In this document: positions 19,358 through 27,990 of the stretch, piece by piece | How positions within the stretch are numbered: position 1 is the stretch's first letter | Layout of the letters: every line of letters begins with the position of its first letter | Source of the DNA: Actinomycetes bacterium | GTDB lineage: Bacteria > Actinomycetota > Actinomycetes > DATJPE01 | NCBI GenBank assembly: GCA_035506535.1 | Contig: DATJPE010000082.1 | Coordinates: forward strand, 1-48,942 | DNA: 48,942 bases | Reading direction: 5' to 3' | Position numbers and translations under genes: made by a program | Notes under the pieces: model-generated | What the model saw: the letters and a program-made list of their open reading frames with translations, nothing else | What the model was told of the DNA's origin: nothing | Database searches by the model: none

Positions 19358-20206
19358 TTATCCAGCCCCGCCAGCCGGTTTCGTCGCGACGGACGCGGCG
19401 TAGACGCGGTTGCGCGGCACCCCGGTGTCCGCGGCCACCTCGGCGACCGCGTCCTTGCGGGACCTGCCCTCCCGCACCTGCTCGGCCACCATCTGCGCCA
19501 GCGCCGCGTCGTCGTACGTCGTCGCGGCGGCGGCGCCGCCGACCACGACGGTGACCTCACCACGAACGCCCGCCGCCGCCCACGCTGCCAGCTCGGCAAG
19601 CGGTCCGCGGCGGATCTCCTCGTAGGTCTTGGTCAGTTCCCGGCAGACCGCCGCCGGGCGCTGCTCGCCGAAGGCTCGCGCCATCGCGTCCAGGGACTCC
19701 GCGAGCCGGTGCGGTGCCTCGAAGAAGACCAGCGTCCTGGACTCGGTGGCCAGCGAGTGGAGGGCGCGGTCGCGTTCGCCGGCCCTGCGCGGCAGGAAAC
19801 CCTCGAAGCAGAAACGGTCCACCGGCAGCCCGGAGACCGCTAGGGCGGTGAGCGCCGCCGACGGCCCCGGGACGGCGGTGACCCGTACGTCGTGCGCGAC
19901 CGCGGCGGCGACCAGCCGGTAGCCGGGGTCGGAGACCGAGGGCATGCCGGAGTCGGTGACGACCAGCACCCGTTCCCCGTCCAGGAGCGCCTGGACGAGG
20001 GAGGGCGTACGCGCCTGCTCGTTGCCCTCGAAGAAGGACACGACCCGGCCCCCGATCGTGACCCCGAGGTCCCGGGCGAGGCGCCGTAGCCGTCGGGTGT
20101 CCTCGGCCGCGACGACGTCGGCCCGCGCGAGCTCCTCGCGCAGCCGCGGGGAGGCGTCGGCCGGGTCACCGAGTGGTGTCGCGGCCAGCACCAGCAGTCC
20201 AGCCAT
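19358..20206 (-). CDS. rsmI: 16S rRNA (cytidine-1402-2'-O)-methyltransferase RsmI
   Basis: Methylates the ribose of C1402 in the decoding centre. The 282-aa protein starts LLVLAATPLGDPADASPRL, a variant of the family LVxTPIGNxxD motif, and continues AEDTRRLRRL, VVSFFEGNEQAR, LVVTDSGMPSVSDPGYRLV and VPGPSAALTALAVSGLP, then FCFEGFLPRR. The C-terminus has a small helical region with a DVAAEQV-like DAVAEVAADTG motif. It is divergent from the mannosyltransferase. Confidence 0.96.
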   Translation of the reverse strand: MAGLLVLAATPLGDPADASPRLREELARADVVAAEDTRRLRRLARDLGVTIGGRVVSFFEGNEQARTPSLVQALLDGERVLVVTDSGMPSVSDPGYRLVAAAVAHDVRVTAVPGPSAALTALAVSGLPVDRFCFEGFLPRRAGERDRALHSLATESRTLVFFEAPHRLAESLDAMARAFGEQRPAAVCRELTKTYEEIRRGPLAELAAWAAAGVRGEVTVVVGGAAAATTYDDAALAQMVAEQVREGRSRKDAVAEVAADTGVPRNRVYAASVATKPAGGAG

Positions 20207-20327
20207 CCCCCGTGCCTACCACGCCCCGGACCCCGGCAGCGCCCCGGACCCGGGCAGCGCCGCGATGCCGGGCCGAGTCGTGGCGCTGTGGCCGGGTCGC
20301 GACGCGGGGCCGGTGGCGGCGGCGGCT

Positions 20328-20333
20328 TACGAT
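20328..20333 (+). promoter_or_regulatory. -10 box of the leaderless mannosyltransferase gene
   Basis: TACGAT stands 7 bases before the GTG at 20341, the spacing expected when transcription starts at the start codon. No Shine-Dalgarno is present before that GTG. Confidence 0.7.
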
Positions 20334-20340
20334 GCTCGGC

Positions 20341-21963
20341 GTGACGGCGACGCTCGAGCGACCCACGGGGTCGCCGCCCCCGGTACCGCCCTCGGCCGAG
20401 GTCACCGCGCATGCCGAGGACCTGCGCGACCGGCTGAGCCCGCCCTTCCCCTCGCGGGGCATCCGGGGCTGGATCGGGCCGCTCGCGGTGACCGCGCTGG
20501 CGTTCTTCCTGCGGATCTGGCACATCTCCTCGCCGCGCGCGTTCGCCTTCGACGAGACGTACTACGCCAAGGACGCCTGGTCCCTGCTGCACTTCGGCTA
20601 CGAGCGGCAGCCGGTCGCCAACGCCGACAACATCTTCTTGTCCGGCAACGGCCACATCTTCGGCACCTCGCCCGAGTGGGCGGTCCACCCCCCGCTCGGC
20701 AAGTGGGTGATCGCCGTCGGGGAGCTGTTCTGGGGGATCACCCCGTTCGGCTACCGGATCATGTCGGTCGTCTTCGGCACGGTCAGCGTGCTCGTCCTCT
20801 CGCGGACGGCCCGCCGCATGTTCCGCTCGGACCTGCTCGGGACCGCCGCCGGGCTGCTGCTGGCGCTGGACGGGCTGGCCATCGTGATGAGCCGGGTGTC
20901 GATGCTCGACATCTTCCTCATGGCGTTCGTCCTCTTCGCCTTCGCCTGCCTGGTCCTCGACCGGGACCGGGTACGCGCCCGGCTGCTCGACTGGTCGCTG
21001 GCGACGATGGCCAGTACGTCGGAGCCGGGGCCGCCGCCACGCGACGCGCTCGGCCCCGGGCTCGGCGTACGTCCCTGGCGGCTGCTGGCGGCGTTCTTCC
21101 TCGGCTGCGCCTGCGCCACCAAGTGGAGCGGCGTCTATTACCTGGTCGGTTTCGCCGCGATGTCGTGGCTCTGGGACCGGTCGGCGCGTCGCGCCGCGGG
21201 GATCGCGCACCCGACGCTCGCGAGCGGGAGCAAGGACCTGCTGGCCAACGTCGGGTCGTTCTTCCCCCTCGCCTTCGTCGTCTACACCGTCAGCTACACC
21301 GGGTGGTTCGTCAACAAGGGTGCCTACCTGCGCGACTGGGCGGCGACGGCCGGGGCGCAGACGAAGTACCCGTGGATTCCGGACGTGATCCGTAGCTGGT
21401 GGCACTGGCACGCGGTGACGCTGAACTTCCACGACCACCTCTACACCCCGCACGCCTACGAGGCCGGCCCCGGCAAGTGGATCATCATGGCGCGGCCGAC
21501 GCAGATGTACGCGGTCTACCCGAAGTGCCCGTGGAACCCCTCGATCGACTGCGCCGCCGACATCGTCTCCCTCGGCAACCCGATCATCTGGTGGACCGGC
21601 TGCGTGGCCTTCCTCTGGTGCGTGTGGCTGCTGCTGAGCCGGTGGGACTGGCGGGCCGGCGCCACCCTCATGGGCCTCGCGGCCGGGTGGCTGCCGTGGT
21701 TCTGGAACCTCAAGCGCACGACGTTCACGACGTACGCCGTCATCTTCGTGCCCTACGTCGTGCTCGCCTGCGTCATCGCGCTCGCGTCGGTCATCGGTCC
21801 CGCCCGTGCCTCGCCGATGCGGCGCACGATCGGAGCGGCCGTCGCCGGCAGCTGGGTTCTGGTCGTCCTCGTGGTCTCCCACATCCTCTTCCCGGTGTGG
21901 ACGGGAGAGCTGATCACGCGGGTCCACTGGAACCACCTCATGTGGTTCCGCAGCTGGATCTAG
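20341..21963 (+). CDS. pmt: Dolichyl-phosphate-mannose-protein mannosyltransferase (PMT family)
   Basis: Transfers mannose from polyprenyl-phosphate mannose to Ser/Thr of secreted proteins during Sec export. The 540-aa polytopic protein has about ten membrane segments. The GT39 hallmark FAFDETYYAKDAW (Asp-Glu, catalytic) follows the first segment, then VHPPLGKWVIAVGE and GFRI-like FGYRIMS. A C-terminal PMT_4TMC region includes WNLKRTTFTTYAVIFVPY. Start GTG 20341 is chosen for the -10 box 7 bases before it. Divergence from rsmI is the usual actinobacterial neighbourhood. Confidence 0.95.
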   Translation: MTATLERPTGSPPPVPPSAEVTAHAEDLRDRLSPPFPSRGIRGWIGPLAVTALAFFLRIWHISSPRAFAFDETYYAKDAWSLLHFGYERQPVANADNIFLSGNGHIFGTSPEWAVHPPLGKWVIAVGELFWGITPFGYRIMSVVFGTVSVLVLSRTARRMFRSDLLGTAAGLLLALDGLAIVMSRVSMLDIFLMAFVLFAFACLVLDRDRVRARLLDWSLATMASTSEPGPPPRDALGPGLGVRPWRLLAAFFLGCACATKWSGVYYLVGFAAMSWLWDRSARRAAGIAHPTLASGSKDLLANVGSFFPLAFVVYTVSYTGWFVNKGAYLRDWAATAGAQTKYPWIPDVIRSWWHWHAVTLNFHDHLYTPHAYEAGPGKWIIMARPTQMYAVYPKCPWNPSIDCAADIVSLGNPIIWWTGCVAFLWCVWLLLSRWDWRAGATLMGLAAGWLPWFWNLKRTTFTTYAVIFVPYVVLACVIALASVIGPARASPMRRTIGAAVAGSWVLVVLVVSHILFPVWTGELITRVHWNHLMWFRSWI

Positions 21964-21972
21964 GGGGCACTC

Positions 21973-22815
21973 ATGCCGGCACCGCCGTACGCCGTCACCG
22001 GAGCCACCGGCCAGATCGGCGGACGGGTCGCGAGAGCCCTCGCAGCGGCCGGGGCTGCCCAGCGGCTGGTGGTCCGGGACTCCTCCCGGGCGCCGAGGCT
22101 CCCGGGTGCCGAAGTGGCCGTCGCGTCCTACGACGACGCCGAGGCCATGCGGTCGGCGTTCGGCGGCGTCGAGACGCTCTTCATGGTCTCGGGCGAGGAG
22201 AACCCCGACCGCCTCGCGCAGCACCTGCGCTGCGTCGACGCCGCGGTGGCCGCGGGCGTCCGGCGCATCGTCTACACGTCGTACTTCGGGGCGGCACCTA
22301 ATGCCACCTTCACCCTGGCCCGCGACCACTGGGCCACCGAGGAGCACATCAGGGCGAGCAGACTGGGCTGGACGTTCCTGCGGAACAACCTCTACGCGGA
22401 CTTCTTGCCTCTCATGGTCGGCGAGGACGGCGTCATCCGCGGTCCCGGCGGGGATGGTCGGGTCTCGGTGGTCGCGCGCGATGACGTGGGCGCCGTCGCG
22501 GCGCGGGTCCTGCTCGACGTCGGCCGTCACGACGGGACGACGTACGGCCTCACCGGACCGGAAGCGCTGTCCTTCGACGAGATCGGGCACCTGCTCTCCG
22601 GCGCCGTGGGTCGCCCGATCAGCTATCAGGACGAGACCCTGGAGGAGGCGTACGCCTCGCGTGCCAGGTACGCCGCCCCGGCGTGGCAGGTGGACGCGTG
22701 GGTGAGCATGTACGTCGCCATCGCCGCCGGCGAGATGGCGGAGGTCACCGATGCGATCCCGCGCGTGCTCGGCCGCCCGGCGACCCCCTTCGTCGAGGTC
22801 GTCGCGCGCGGCTGA
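21973..22815 (+). CDS. NmrA/SDR-type NAD(P)-binding protein
   Basis: A 280-aa atypical short-chain dehydrogenase. The Rossmann motif is VTGATGQIGGRVARAL at the N-terminus, and the cofactor-phosphate region is VVRDSSRAP. TLFMVSGEE, RIVYTSYFGA and WTFLRNNLYADFLP follow, typical of NmrA-like and quinone oxidoreductase 2-like proteins. A Tyr-x3-Lys catalytic pair is not evident, so it may be a redox sensor or a quinone reductase. It follows the mannosyltransferase by nine bases with a GGGGG ribosome site, but a functional link is not apparent. Confidence 0.88.
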   Translation: MPAPPYAVTGATGQIGGRVARALAAAGAAQRLVVRDSSRAPRLPGAEVAVASYDDAEAMRSAFGGVETLFMVSGEENPDRLAQHLRCVDAAVAAGVRRIVYTSYFGAAPNATFTLARDHWATEEHIRASRLGWTFLRNNLYADFLPLMVGEDGVIRGPGGDGRVSVVARDDVGAVAARVLLDVGRHDGTTYGLTGPEALSFDEIGHLLSGAVGRPISYQDETLEEAYASRARYAAPAWQVDAWVSMYVAIAAGEMAEVTDAIPRVLGRPATPFVEVVARG

Positions 22816-22841
22816 CCGGCCGCTGGACCGCTGCGGGCGGG

Positions 22842-24056
22842 TCACCGTCGCAGCGGTGATCGTTCGGGGCGCCTGAAGCGCCACTGGTCACCGGATCGAG
22901 TGATGGTCAGGTCCTGGGCGTGGGCGTGGTCGTGGTGGGCCCAGCAGAGCAGGATCGAGTTCGCGACCGAGGTCGGTCCGCCCAGCGCCCAGGGGATGAC
23001 GTGGTGCACCTCGCACATCCTTGGCGGGGCGTGGCAGCCGGGGTAGGTGCAGTGCTCGTCCCGGGCGATCACAGCGCGCCGCTGCTGCGGGGTGACGGTG
23101 CGACGGGCGCGCCCGACGTCGAGCGGCTCGCTGGCGGGGCCGAAGACGATGCGCGTGACCTCGGCGTCGCAGGCGATGCGGTCCAGCACCACTCTGGGGA
23201 TCGGGGTCTGGGTGTTGGTGAGGGTGGCGGGGTCGACGCCGGCGGCGTGCGCAGCGGCGACCAGGGTGGGGTAGTCGACGGTGACGTTCAGGTGGGGGCG
23301 CACGACCGCGTCGCGGGCGTGCTGCCCGCTGTCGAGGGCGAAGCGGGCCATCGCGGTCAGCGCGTCGGCGGCACGACGACGCGGGGTGCGGGTGTCGCCG
23401 GCGTCCGGAACGCCGGTGATGGCACGCAGGGCGGTGCGCAGCAGCTCACCGCTCTCGTGCGAGACGAAGCCACTGATGTCGGTGCCGTCGGTGGTGTCCG
23501 CGAGCTCCAGCCAGTACCCGTCCCGGCTGCGCTCACGCGCGGCGTAGCTGCGGTCGTCGGCGTCGGGATCGACGCGGTAGCCCCAGTACCGCAGCGCGCG
23601 CGAGAATGCCCAGCAGTCCAGCTCGGCGGCCTTGTCGAGCAGGAACGCCTCCCCGGTCTCGGGGTCCTCGAGAGCGGCGATGCGCGCGGGGGAGGTCGGG
23701 GCGTGCCGGGCGAGCAGCTTGGCCTTGTCCAGGGAGAGCCGACCCGCGCACAGCGCGGCGGCGGTCAGCGGCAGGTGCTCGCGCAGGGTCTCGGCGAAGG
23801 CCAGGTCGCCGCGCTGGGTGCCGAGCGTGGTGTCCTCGCTGCGCGCCAGCGCGGCCGGCATCGAGCGGGAGCCGTCCAGCGCCCACGACCCCGAGGAGGA
23901 CACGTTGGCCAGGGCGGCCGCACGTACCCCGGCCAGGCGGCTCATCACACCCCCGATCCCCGCGGCGAGCTCCTGCGCCTCACTGCCCGACATCGCCGCC
24001 ACATCCAGGGCGGCGAGCCGGTCGGTGATAGCCGCCAGCTCGTTGAGGACCTGCAT
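22842..24056 (-). CDS. DUF222 / 13E12-repeat HNH endonuclease-like protein
   Basis: A 404-aa member of the actinobacterial 13E12 REP family. DUF222 fills residues about 1-300 (LSLDKAKLLARHAP, RRRAADALTAMARFAL). The C-terminal HNH domain has RDEHCTYPGCHAPPRMCEVHHVIPWALGGPTSVANSILLCWAHHDHAH, read as two Cys, the HH of the fold and the final Asn/His residues, so it looks catalytically intact. ATG 24056 follows GGGGGAG. A LexA-like box lies just upstream. Known relatives in mycobacteria are DNA-damage induced; the molecular role is unresolved. Confidence 0.93.
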   Translation of the reverse strand: MQVLNELAAITDRLAALDVAAMSGSEAQELAAGIGGVMSRLAGVRAAALANVSSSGSWALDGSRSMPAALARSEDTTLGTQRGDLAFAETLREHLPLTAAALCAGRLSLDKAKLLARHAPTSPARIAALEDPETGEAFLLDKAAELDCWAFSRALRYWGYRVDPDADDRSYAARERSRDGYWLELADTTDGTDISGFVSHESGELLRTALRAITGVPDAGDTRTPRRRAADALTAMARFALDSGQHARDAVVRPHLNVTVDYPTLVAAAHAAGVDPATLTNTQTPIPRVVLDRIACDAEVTRIVFGPASEPLDVGRARRTVTPQQRRAVIARDEHCTYPGCHAPPRMCEVHHVIPWALGGPTSVANSILLCWAHHDHAHAQDLTITRSGDQWRFRRPERSPLRR

Positions 24057-24073
24057 CACGACTCCCCCGGTAT

Positions 24074-24089
24074 TCGAACGTCTGTATGA
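24074..24089. promoter_or_regulatory. Degenerate LexA (SOS) box before the DUF222 gene
   Basis: TCGAACGTCTGTATGA fits TCGAAC-N4-GTTCGA with two mismatches in the second half-site. It lies about 20 bases upstream of the gene start, where a repressor would act. SOS control of 13E12 genes is established in mycobacteria; here it is inferred. Confidence 0.5.
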
Positions 24090-24198
24090 ACAGTAGGGGA
24101 GCCCACCGACAGACCCAAGCCCCAGATCCCAGGCTGTGGAAACAGATTCGGCCGGTCTGGCCGGACGCCGCGCGCCGGCGGAGAACGCCCGCGCGGGT

Positions 24199-24858
24199 CT
24201 AGCCGAGAGGCAGGTCCTGCGAGGCCTTCGTCCGCCACTGCGCGTCCGGGGCGGCGGCGCGTACGAGCCGGATCGCCCGCTCGAAGTACGTGATGAGTCC
24301 GGGGTCGGTGACCAGGGCGCCTTCTCGCCGCACCGCCTCGAGCCAGGCCAGGTCGCGCGCGACATAGGCGACATAGGCCTGCTTGGCTCGTACGAGGCCG
24401 CGGTTCCACGGCATCACCCGCAGGCGCGAGCACGCCCGCTGCGCCTTGCGCACGTCGGCCGCGCCGGACGCGGCGGCTCGCCGGACCAGCGACGAGGAGA
24501 GCACCCGGTCCGTGCTGACCGGGGCCGTCGGGTCCGAACGTGCCCCGATCGTCGCCAGGGCTGCCGTGGACACCGCGCCCTGCGCCGAGCCGATGCACGA
24601 GATCAGCGCCGCGTACTCGCGGGAGCGCTCGTGGCGCTGTGCCCAGAGCGCCCCTGAGGACAGGACCAGTGCCAGCACCGCGACCAGCGAGGTGACCACA
24701 CGAAGCCGTCGGCTCATGCCGGTGCGGGGGCTGCCGGCCAGCACCTCGACGTCGTCGTCGACCCGGACCCCGTCCGCCCAGTCCGCCGGTTCCCACCTCG
24801 AGTCGGCGGGTACGTCGACCAGCCCGGGGTCGGGGTCGGTCGCCGGCCACGTCGCCAT
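24199..24858 (-). CDS. Single-pass membrane protein, unknown function
   Basis: A 219-aa protein I do not recognise. An acidic cytoplasmic stretch (residues 1-50, many Asp and Pro) is followed by SRRLRVVTSLVAVLALVLSSGALWAQ, one transmembrane helix near 54-77. The remaining 140 residues should be extracytoplasmic and helical, with a Cys pair (ISCIGSAQGA, RACSRL). ATG 24858 gives this start; nine more codons upstream are possible. It is divergent from the AraC gene, 26 bases apart, so both promoters must overlap. Confidence 0.7.
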   Translation of the reverse strand: MATWPATDPDPGLVDVPADSRWEPADWADGVRVDDDVEVLAGSPRTGMSRRLRVVTSLVAVLALVLSSGALWAQRHERSREYAALISCIGSAQGAVSTAALATIGARSDPTAPVSTDRVLSSSLVRRAAASGAADVRKAQRACSRLRVMPWNRGLVRAKQAYVAYVARDLAWLEAVRREGALVTDPGLITYFERAIRLVRAAAPDAQWRTKASQDLPLG

Positions 24859-24884
24859 GCCCCTAGTCTGCGACACTCCATCCC

Positions 24885-25355
24885 ATGGCAGCGGTCCCGC
24901 CCGTCCGTCATCTGATGCGGGCCAAGGATCTCGCCGACGCGCGCTTCTTCGAGCCGCTGGGCGTCGACGACCTGGCCCGGGCGGCCGGGCTGTCGCGCGC
25001 GCACTTCAGTCGGGAGTTCCGGCGCTGGTTCGGCGAGTCGCCGCATACCTACCTGCTGACTCGACGGCTGGAACGCGCCGCCGCCCTGCTGCGCAACACC
25101 GACCGCTCCGTGGCCGAGATCTGCATGGCGGTGGGACTCGCGAGCGTGGGCTCGTTCACGTCGTCGTTCACGCGGACATACGGGATGCCGCCGACGGCCT
25201 ACCGCGCGACGTACCCGCCGGCGGTGACCCACGCGAGGCTGCCGACGTGCGTCCTGCGGGCGTACGGCCGTCCGGCGCCGGTCGGCACGACCCGCGCCCT
25301 TTCGCCGGAGGAGACAGCACACCAGGAGAAGACCAGGGTCCTCACGCCCGCCTAG
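24885..25355 (+). CDS. AraC family regulator (DNA-binding domain only)
   Basis: A 156-aa regulator in which the two AraC helix-turn-helices occupy residues 15-105: LGVDDLARAAGLSRAHFSREFRRWFGESPHTYLLTRRLERAAALL and SVAEICMAVGLASVGSFTSSFTRTYGMPPTAYR. There is no N-terminal sensor domain. The last 45 residues are unstructured. It is followed by a VOC protein after 35 bases. AraC plus VOC pairs of this size are common in actinobacteria, so the VOC gene is the likely target. Confidence 0.93.
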   Translation: MAAVPPVRHLMRAKDLADARFFEPLGVDDLARAAGLSRAHFSREFRRWFGESPHTYLLTRRLERAAALLRNTDRSVAEICMAVGLASVGSFTSSFTRTYGMPPTAYRATYPPAVTHARLPTCVLRAYGRPAPVGTTRALSPEETAHQEKTRVLTPA

Positions 25356-25390
25356 CCTTCCGGCAAGTGACGCCACCAAGGAGGCACAGG

Positions 25391-25822
25391 GTGATCAGGA
25401 TCTCGACGGCGCAGCTGTGGGTGCACGACCAGGACGTCGCGCTCGACTTCTACACGCGCAAGGTCGGCTTCGAGGTGCGCATGGACGTGACGTTCCCAGA
25501 GCTCGGGAACTTCCGATGGCTGACCGTGGGCCCGGTCGGCCAGGACGACGTGGCCATCGTGCTGATGGCGATCCCGAGTCCGCCCGTCATGGACGAGGCG
25601 ACGAGGGAGGACGTGCGAACCCTCATGGGCAAGGGCTTCGCCGGCACCGTGTTCCTCACGACCGACGACTGCTGGAAGGCCTACGAGGACATGAAGTCGC
25701 GCGGCGTCGAGTTCTTCGGCGAGCCCGAGGAGCAGCCCTACGGGATCGACACCGGCTTCCGCGACCCGTCCGGAAACAACCTGCGGATCGGCCAGCTCCG
25801 CGACGACCTCGGGCGTCTGTGA
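25391..25822 (+). CDS. VOC (glyoxalase/bleomycin resistance) family protein
   Basis: A 143-aa protein built of two beta-alpha-beta-beta-beta modules: STAQLWVHDQDVALDFYTRKVGFEVRMDV and then GTVFLTTDDCWKAYEDMKSRGVEFFGEPEEQPYGIDTGFRDPSGNNLRIGQ. Metal ligands of the VOC fold would be His13 and Glu-like positions, but the last usual Glu is replaced by Arg-Ile-Gly, so activity is uncertain. GTG 25391 follows AAGGAGGC. TAGCCT at about 25352, inside the araC stop region, could give it a separate promoter. Confidence 0.9.
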   Translation: MIRISTAQLWVHDQDVALDFYTRKVGFEVRMDVTFPELGNFRWLTVGPVGQDDVAIVLMAIPSPPVMDEATREDVRTLMGKGFAGTVFLTTDDCWKAYEDMKSRGVEFFGEPEEQPYGIDTGFRDPSGNNLRIGQLRDDLGRL

Positions 25823-25900
25823 CAGCCCCGCTCCCCAGTGACCGGCAGGACGTGGGGTCACCCATCGCGGAAGATCCTTGCGTCGGGCCGGAAGGACGCG

Positions 25901-26470
25901 CTACCCCACAGAGAAGTAGATGCCTGCCGCCAGCATGACCACCCCGCACGTCAGCGTCCACGTCCGGAACCTTCGAGGAACCGCTCCGAGCAGGCCAAGG
26001 GCCGCGACCACCACACCCGCTGCCACGCACAGCCACGGAGACAGGAACAGCAGCACGCAAGCCAGAGAGAGACCGCCCAGCAGCAGTGCTATGCCGGGCA
26101 GATGATCGACTGGGGACGACGTCCGGCCTTGGCCGTCCTCCGGGACGACCTCTCGCGGCGTACCTCGACGCGCGAATCTGAGACCGATACCAACAACAGC
26201 CGCGAATTCAAGAAGAAGGACGATCAAGAAAGCCAGAAGGAAGGCTCCGCCCACCAGACTCGGCATCAGGACCGCAACGGGGACCGCGGCCTGCGGGGCC
26301 GCGATGAACAGCCAGATCCCGGCGAAGCTCGCGTCGGCCGACGGTGTCAGGTAGACGATGTATTCCCATGCGGTCAGGCCCATGACGAGCACCAGGTAGG
26401 CGATCAGAGCGCCGAGCCATCGAGGGACGGTTCCGACGAGGTCCCTCAAGCTGCCGGAGTGAGCCGTCAT
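25901..26470 (-). CDS. Integral membrane protein, unknown function
   Basis: A 189-aa protein with about five hydrophobic helices: WLGALIAYLVLVMGLTAW, FAGIWLFIAAPQAAVPVAVLM, GGAFLLAFLIVLLLEFAAVVGIGL, GIALLLGGLSLACVLLFL, and a last pair ending at ...GVVMLAAGIYFSVG. A charged linker (GTPREVVPEDGQGR) separates helices three and four. No family recognised. ATG 26470 (MTAHSGSLRDLVG) has a GGAG ribosome site; the longer frame to 26545 lacks one. Confidence 0.65.
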   Translation of the reverse strand: MTAHSGSLRDLVGTVPRWLGALIAYLVLVMGLTAWEYIVYLTPSADASFAGIWLFIAAPQAAVPVAVLMPSLVGGAFLLAFLIVLLLEFAAVVGIGLRFARRGTPREVVPEDGQGRTSSPVDHLPGIALLLGGLSLACVLLFLSPWLCVAAGVVVAALGLLGAVPRRFRTWTLTCGVVMLAAGIYFSVG

Positions 26471-26673
26471 CGAACCTGCTCCGCCATCAAGGAGCCGGCC
26501 ACTCGGGAGCCAGTCCGCGCATGAGCTTGGAGTGGGCGTCGGCACGTCCTCGGCATGTCCCCTGCCTACAGCCAGCCCAGTGTCGGAGCTTCACGGGTCA
26601 TCGCGCCAGCGTGAAACAGAGTATCGACCGGCGAGGGCTCTGGTGGACGATGCGGCACTTTGCCCCCCATCCG

Positions 26674-27288
26674 CTAGCCCGTGCTAGTGCCCCTCTTCCA
26701 AAGCCGAGTCAACGAACTCACTCTGATGCCAATGCGCCGAGAACCATACGTTCGGTACCCGGATAGCTCGACTCGTTGGATCTCGTGGTCGGACGCCTTG
26801 ATGCCACCCCCGCTGAGCCCGACGTACATCGACCCGAACTCGACCGTCGACGCCCAGACGTCAGGCGCCAGATCCATGTACAGGAACTCACGTCGGCACC
26901 CATCGATCACGAAACTCCTCGTGTGCCACCCCGATGCCGACTCCGGCTCCTCCCCGGACCGTACGCGTCGCTCCTGCTCTCTCATCTTGTCCAACTCATC
27001 GTGAGGCAGCCCCAAGAAGTCCATGGCTGCGCCCGCGCCCATCGTGAAGCTATGGAGGCTCGTAATCTCTCCCAGTCCCCCGTGCGGCCCCGTGGGGAAC
27101 CTCTCGCGATGAAACGCGGTCGCGATCTGGACCCAGCCGGTGCCGTCCTCGTGACGAAGAACCGCGTACTCGATCAACCGAGTGTTCGGCCGATAGCTAG
27201 TTGATTCCAGCCACCTCTTCCCGGTGAAGCTCTCATCGAGACCGAACGCGTACCCGAAGGGCAGCTCGAGGTCATCCACGTGAGTCAC
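26674..27288 (-). CDS. Hypothetical soluble protein
   Basis: A 204-aa reading frame with a start MTHVDDLELPFGYAFGLDESF and no signal peptide or membrane helix. Composition is normal for a folded protein with alternating hydrophobic strands (RLIEYAVLRHEDGTGWVQIATAFHRERF, EFLYMDLAPDVWASTVEFGSMYVGLSG). I do not recognise the family. GC is slightly lower than in its neighbours. The C-terminal 15 residues are poor in features and the true end is as given by the stop. Confidence 0.55.
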   Translation of the reverse strand: MTHVDDLELPFGYAFGLDESFTGKRWLESTSYRPNTRLIEYAVLRHEDGTGWVQIATAFHRERFPTGPHGGLGEITSLHSFTMGAGAAMDFLGLPHDELDKMREQERRVRSGEEPESASGWHTRSFVIDGCRREFLYMDLAPDVWASTVEFGSMYVGLSGGGIKASDHEIQRVELSGYRTYGSRRIGIRVSSLTRLWKRGTSTG

Positions 27289-27384
27289 CTAACCACCTGA
27301 CGTCGGGCAGGTATCAGCGAAAGAGCCTGCTGAACACTTCCGTGACAATTGGTTACGCGGCCTGCGCGTCTGGCGACGCAAGGG

Positions 27385-27990
27385 CTAGAGCCAGCCACGG
27401 TCCTCCGCCACCCGGACGGCCTCCGCCCGCGTGCGCGCGCCTGTCTTGCCGATCGCCGAGGACAGGTGGTTTCGCACCGTTCCCTCGGACAGCACGAGCG
27501 CGCTGGCGATGTCTGCCACGGTGCCGCCATCCCGGGCCACCTGCAGCACCTCGCGTTCCCTAGCCGTCAACGGGTTGTCGCCGGTCGCGAGGGTTTCGGC
27601 GGCGAGCGCGGGGTCGACGACTCGCAGTCCTGCGTGCACCCGTCGGATCGCGTCGGCCAACTGGTCTGCAGGTGTGTCCTTGACCATGAAGCCAGTGGCC
27701 CCAGCCTCCATCGCCCGACGCAGGTAGCCGGGCCGACCGAACGTTGTCACGACCAGGACACGAGTGCTCGGGAGCGACTGACGGAGTCGAGCGGTCGCGG
27801 AGATGCCGTCCAAGCCAGGCATCTCGACATCGAGAAGGGCCACGTCCGGGTGAGTCTCGAGAGCTGCCGACACGACCTCATCGCCGCGACCGACCTCGGC
27901 CACGACCTCGAGATCGGCCTCGAGGGAGAGCAGTGCGGAAAGAGCACCGCGCACGAGATGCTGGTCGTCGGCGAGCAGGAGCCTGATCAC
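27385..27990 (-). CDS. LuxR/NarL-type response regulator
   Basis: A 201-aa two-component regulator. Receiver domain: LLLADDQHLVRGALSALL with the acidic pair, phospho-acceptor Asp in HPDVALLDVEMPGLDG near residue 53, Thr in VLVVTTFGRPG, and Lys in GFMVKDTPADQL. Output HTH: LTAREREVLQVARDGGTVADIASALVLSEGTVRNHLSSAIGKTG. GTG start overlaps the kinase stop as GTGA. It is the last gene of the ABC exporter/two-component operon and probably binds the palindrome at 30907-30922. Confidence 0.95.
   Translation of the reverse strand: MIRLLLADDQHLVRGALSALLSLEADLEVVAEVGRGDEVVSAALETHPDVALLDVEMPGLDGISATARLRQSLPSTRVLVVTTFGRPGYLRRAMEAGATGFMVKDTPADQLADAIRRVHAGLRVVDPALAAETLATGDNPLTAREREVLQVARDGGTVADIASALVLSEGTVRNHLSSAIGKTGARTRAEAVRVAEDRGWL

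Noticed and set aside
19840-22884. Minus-strand frame of about 1000 codons opposite the mannosyltransferase and SDR genes
   Set aside because: Both plus-strand genes have strong family motifs; the antisense frame is Arg/Pro/His-rich with no domain.
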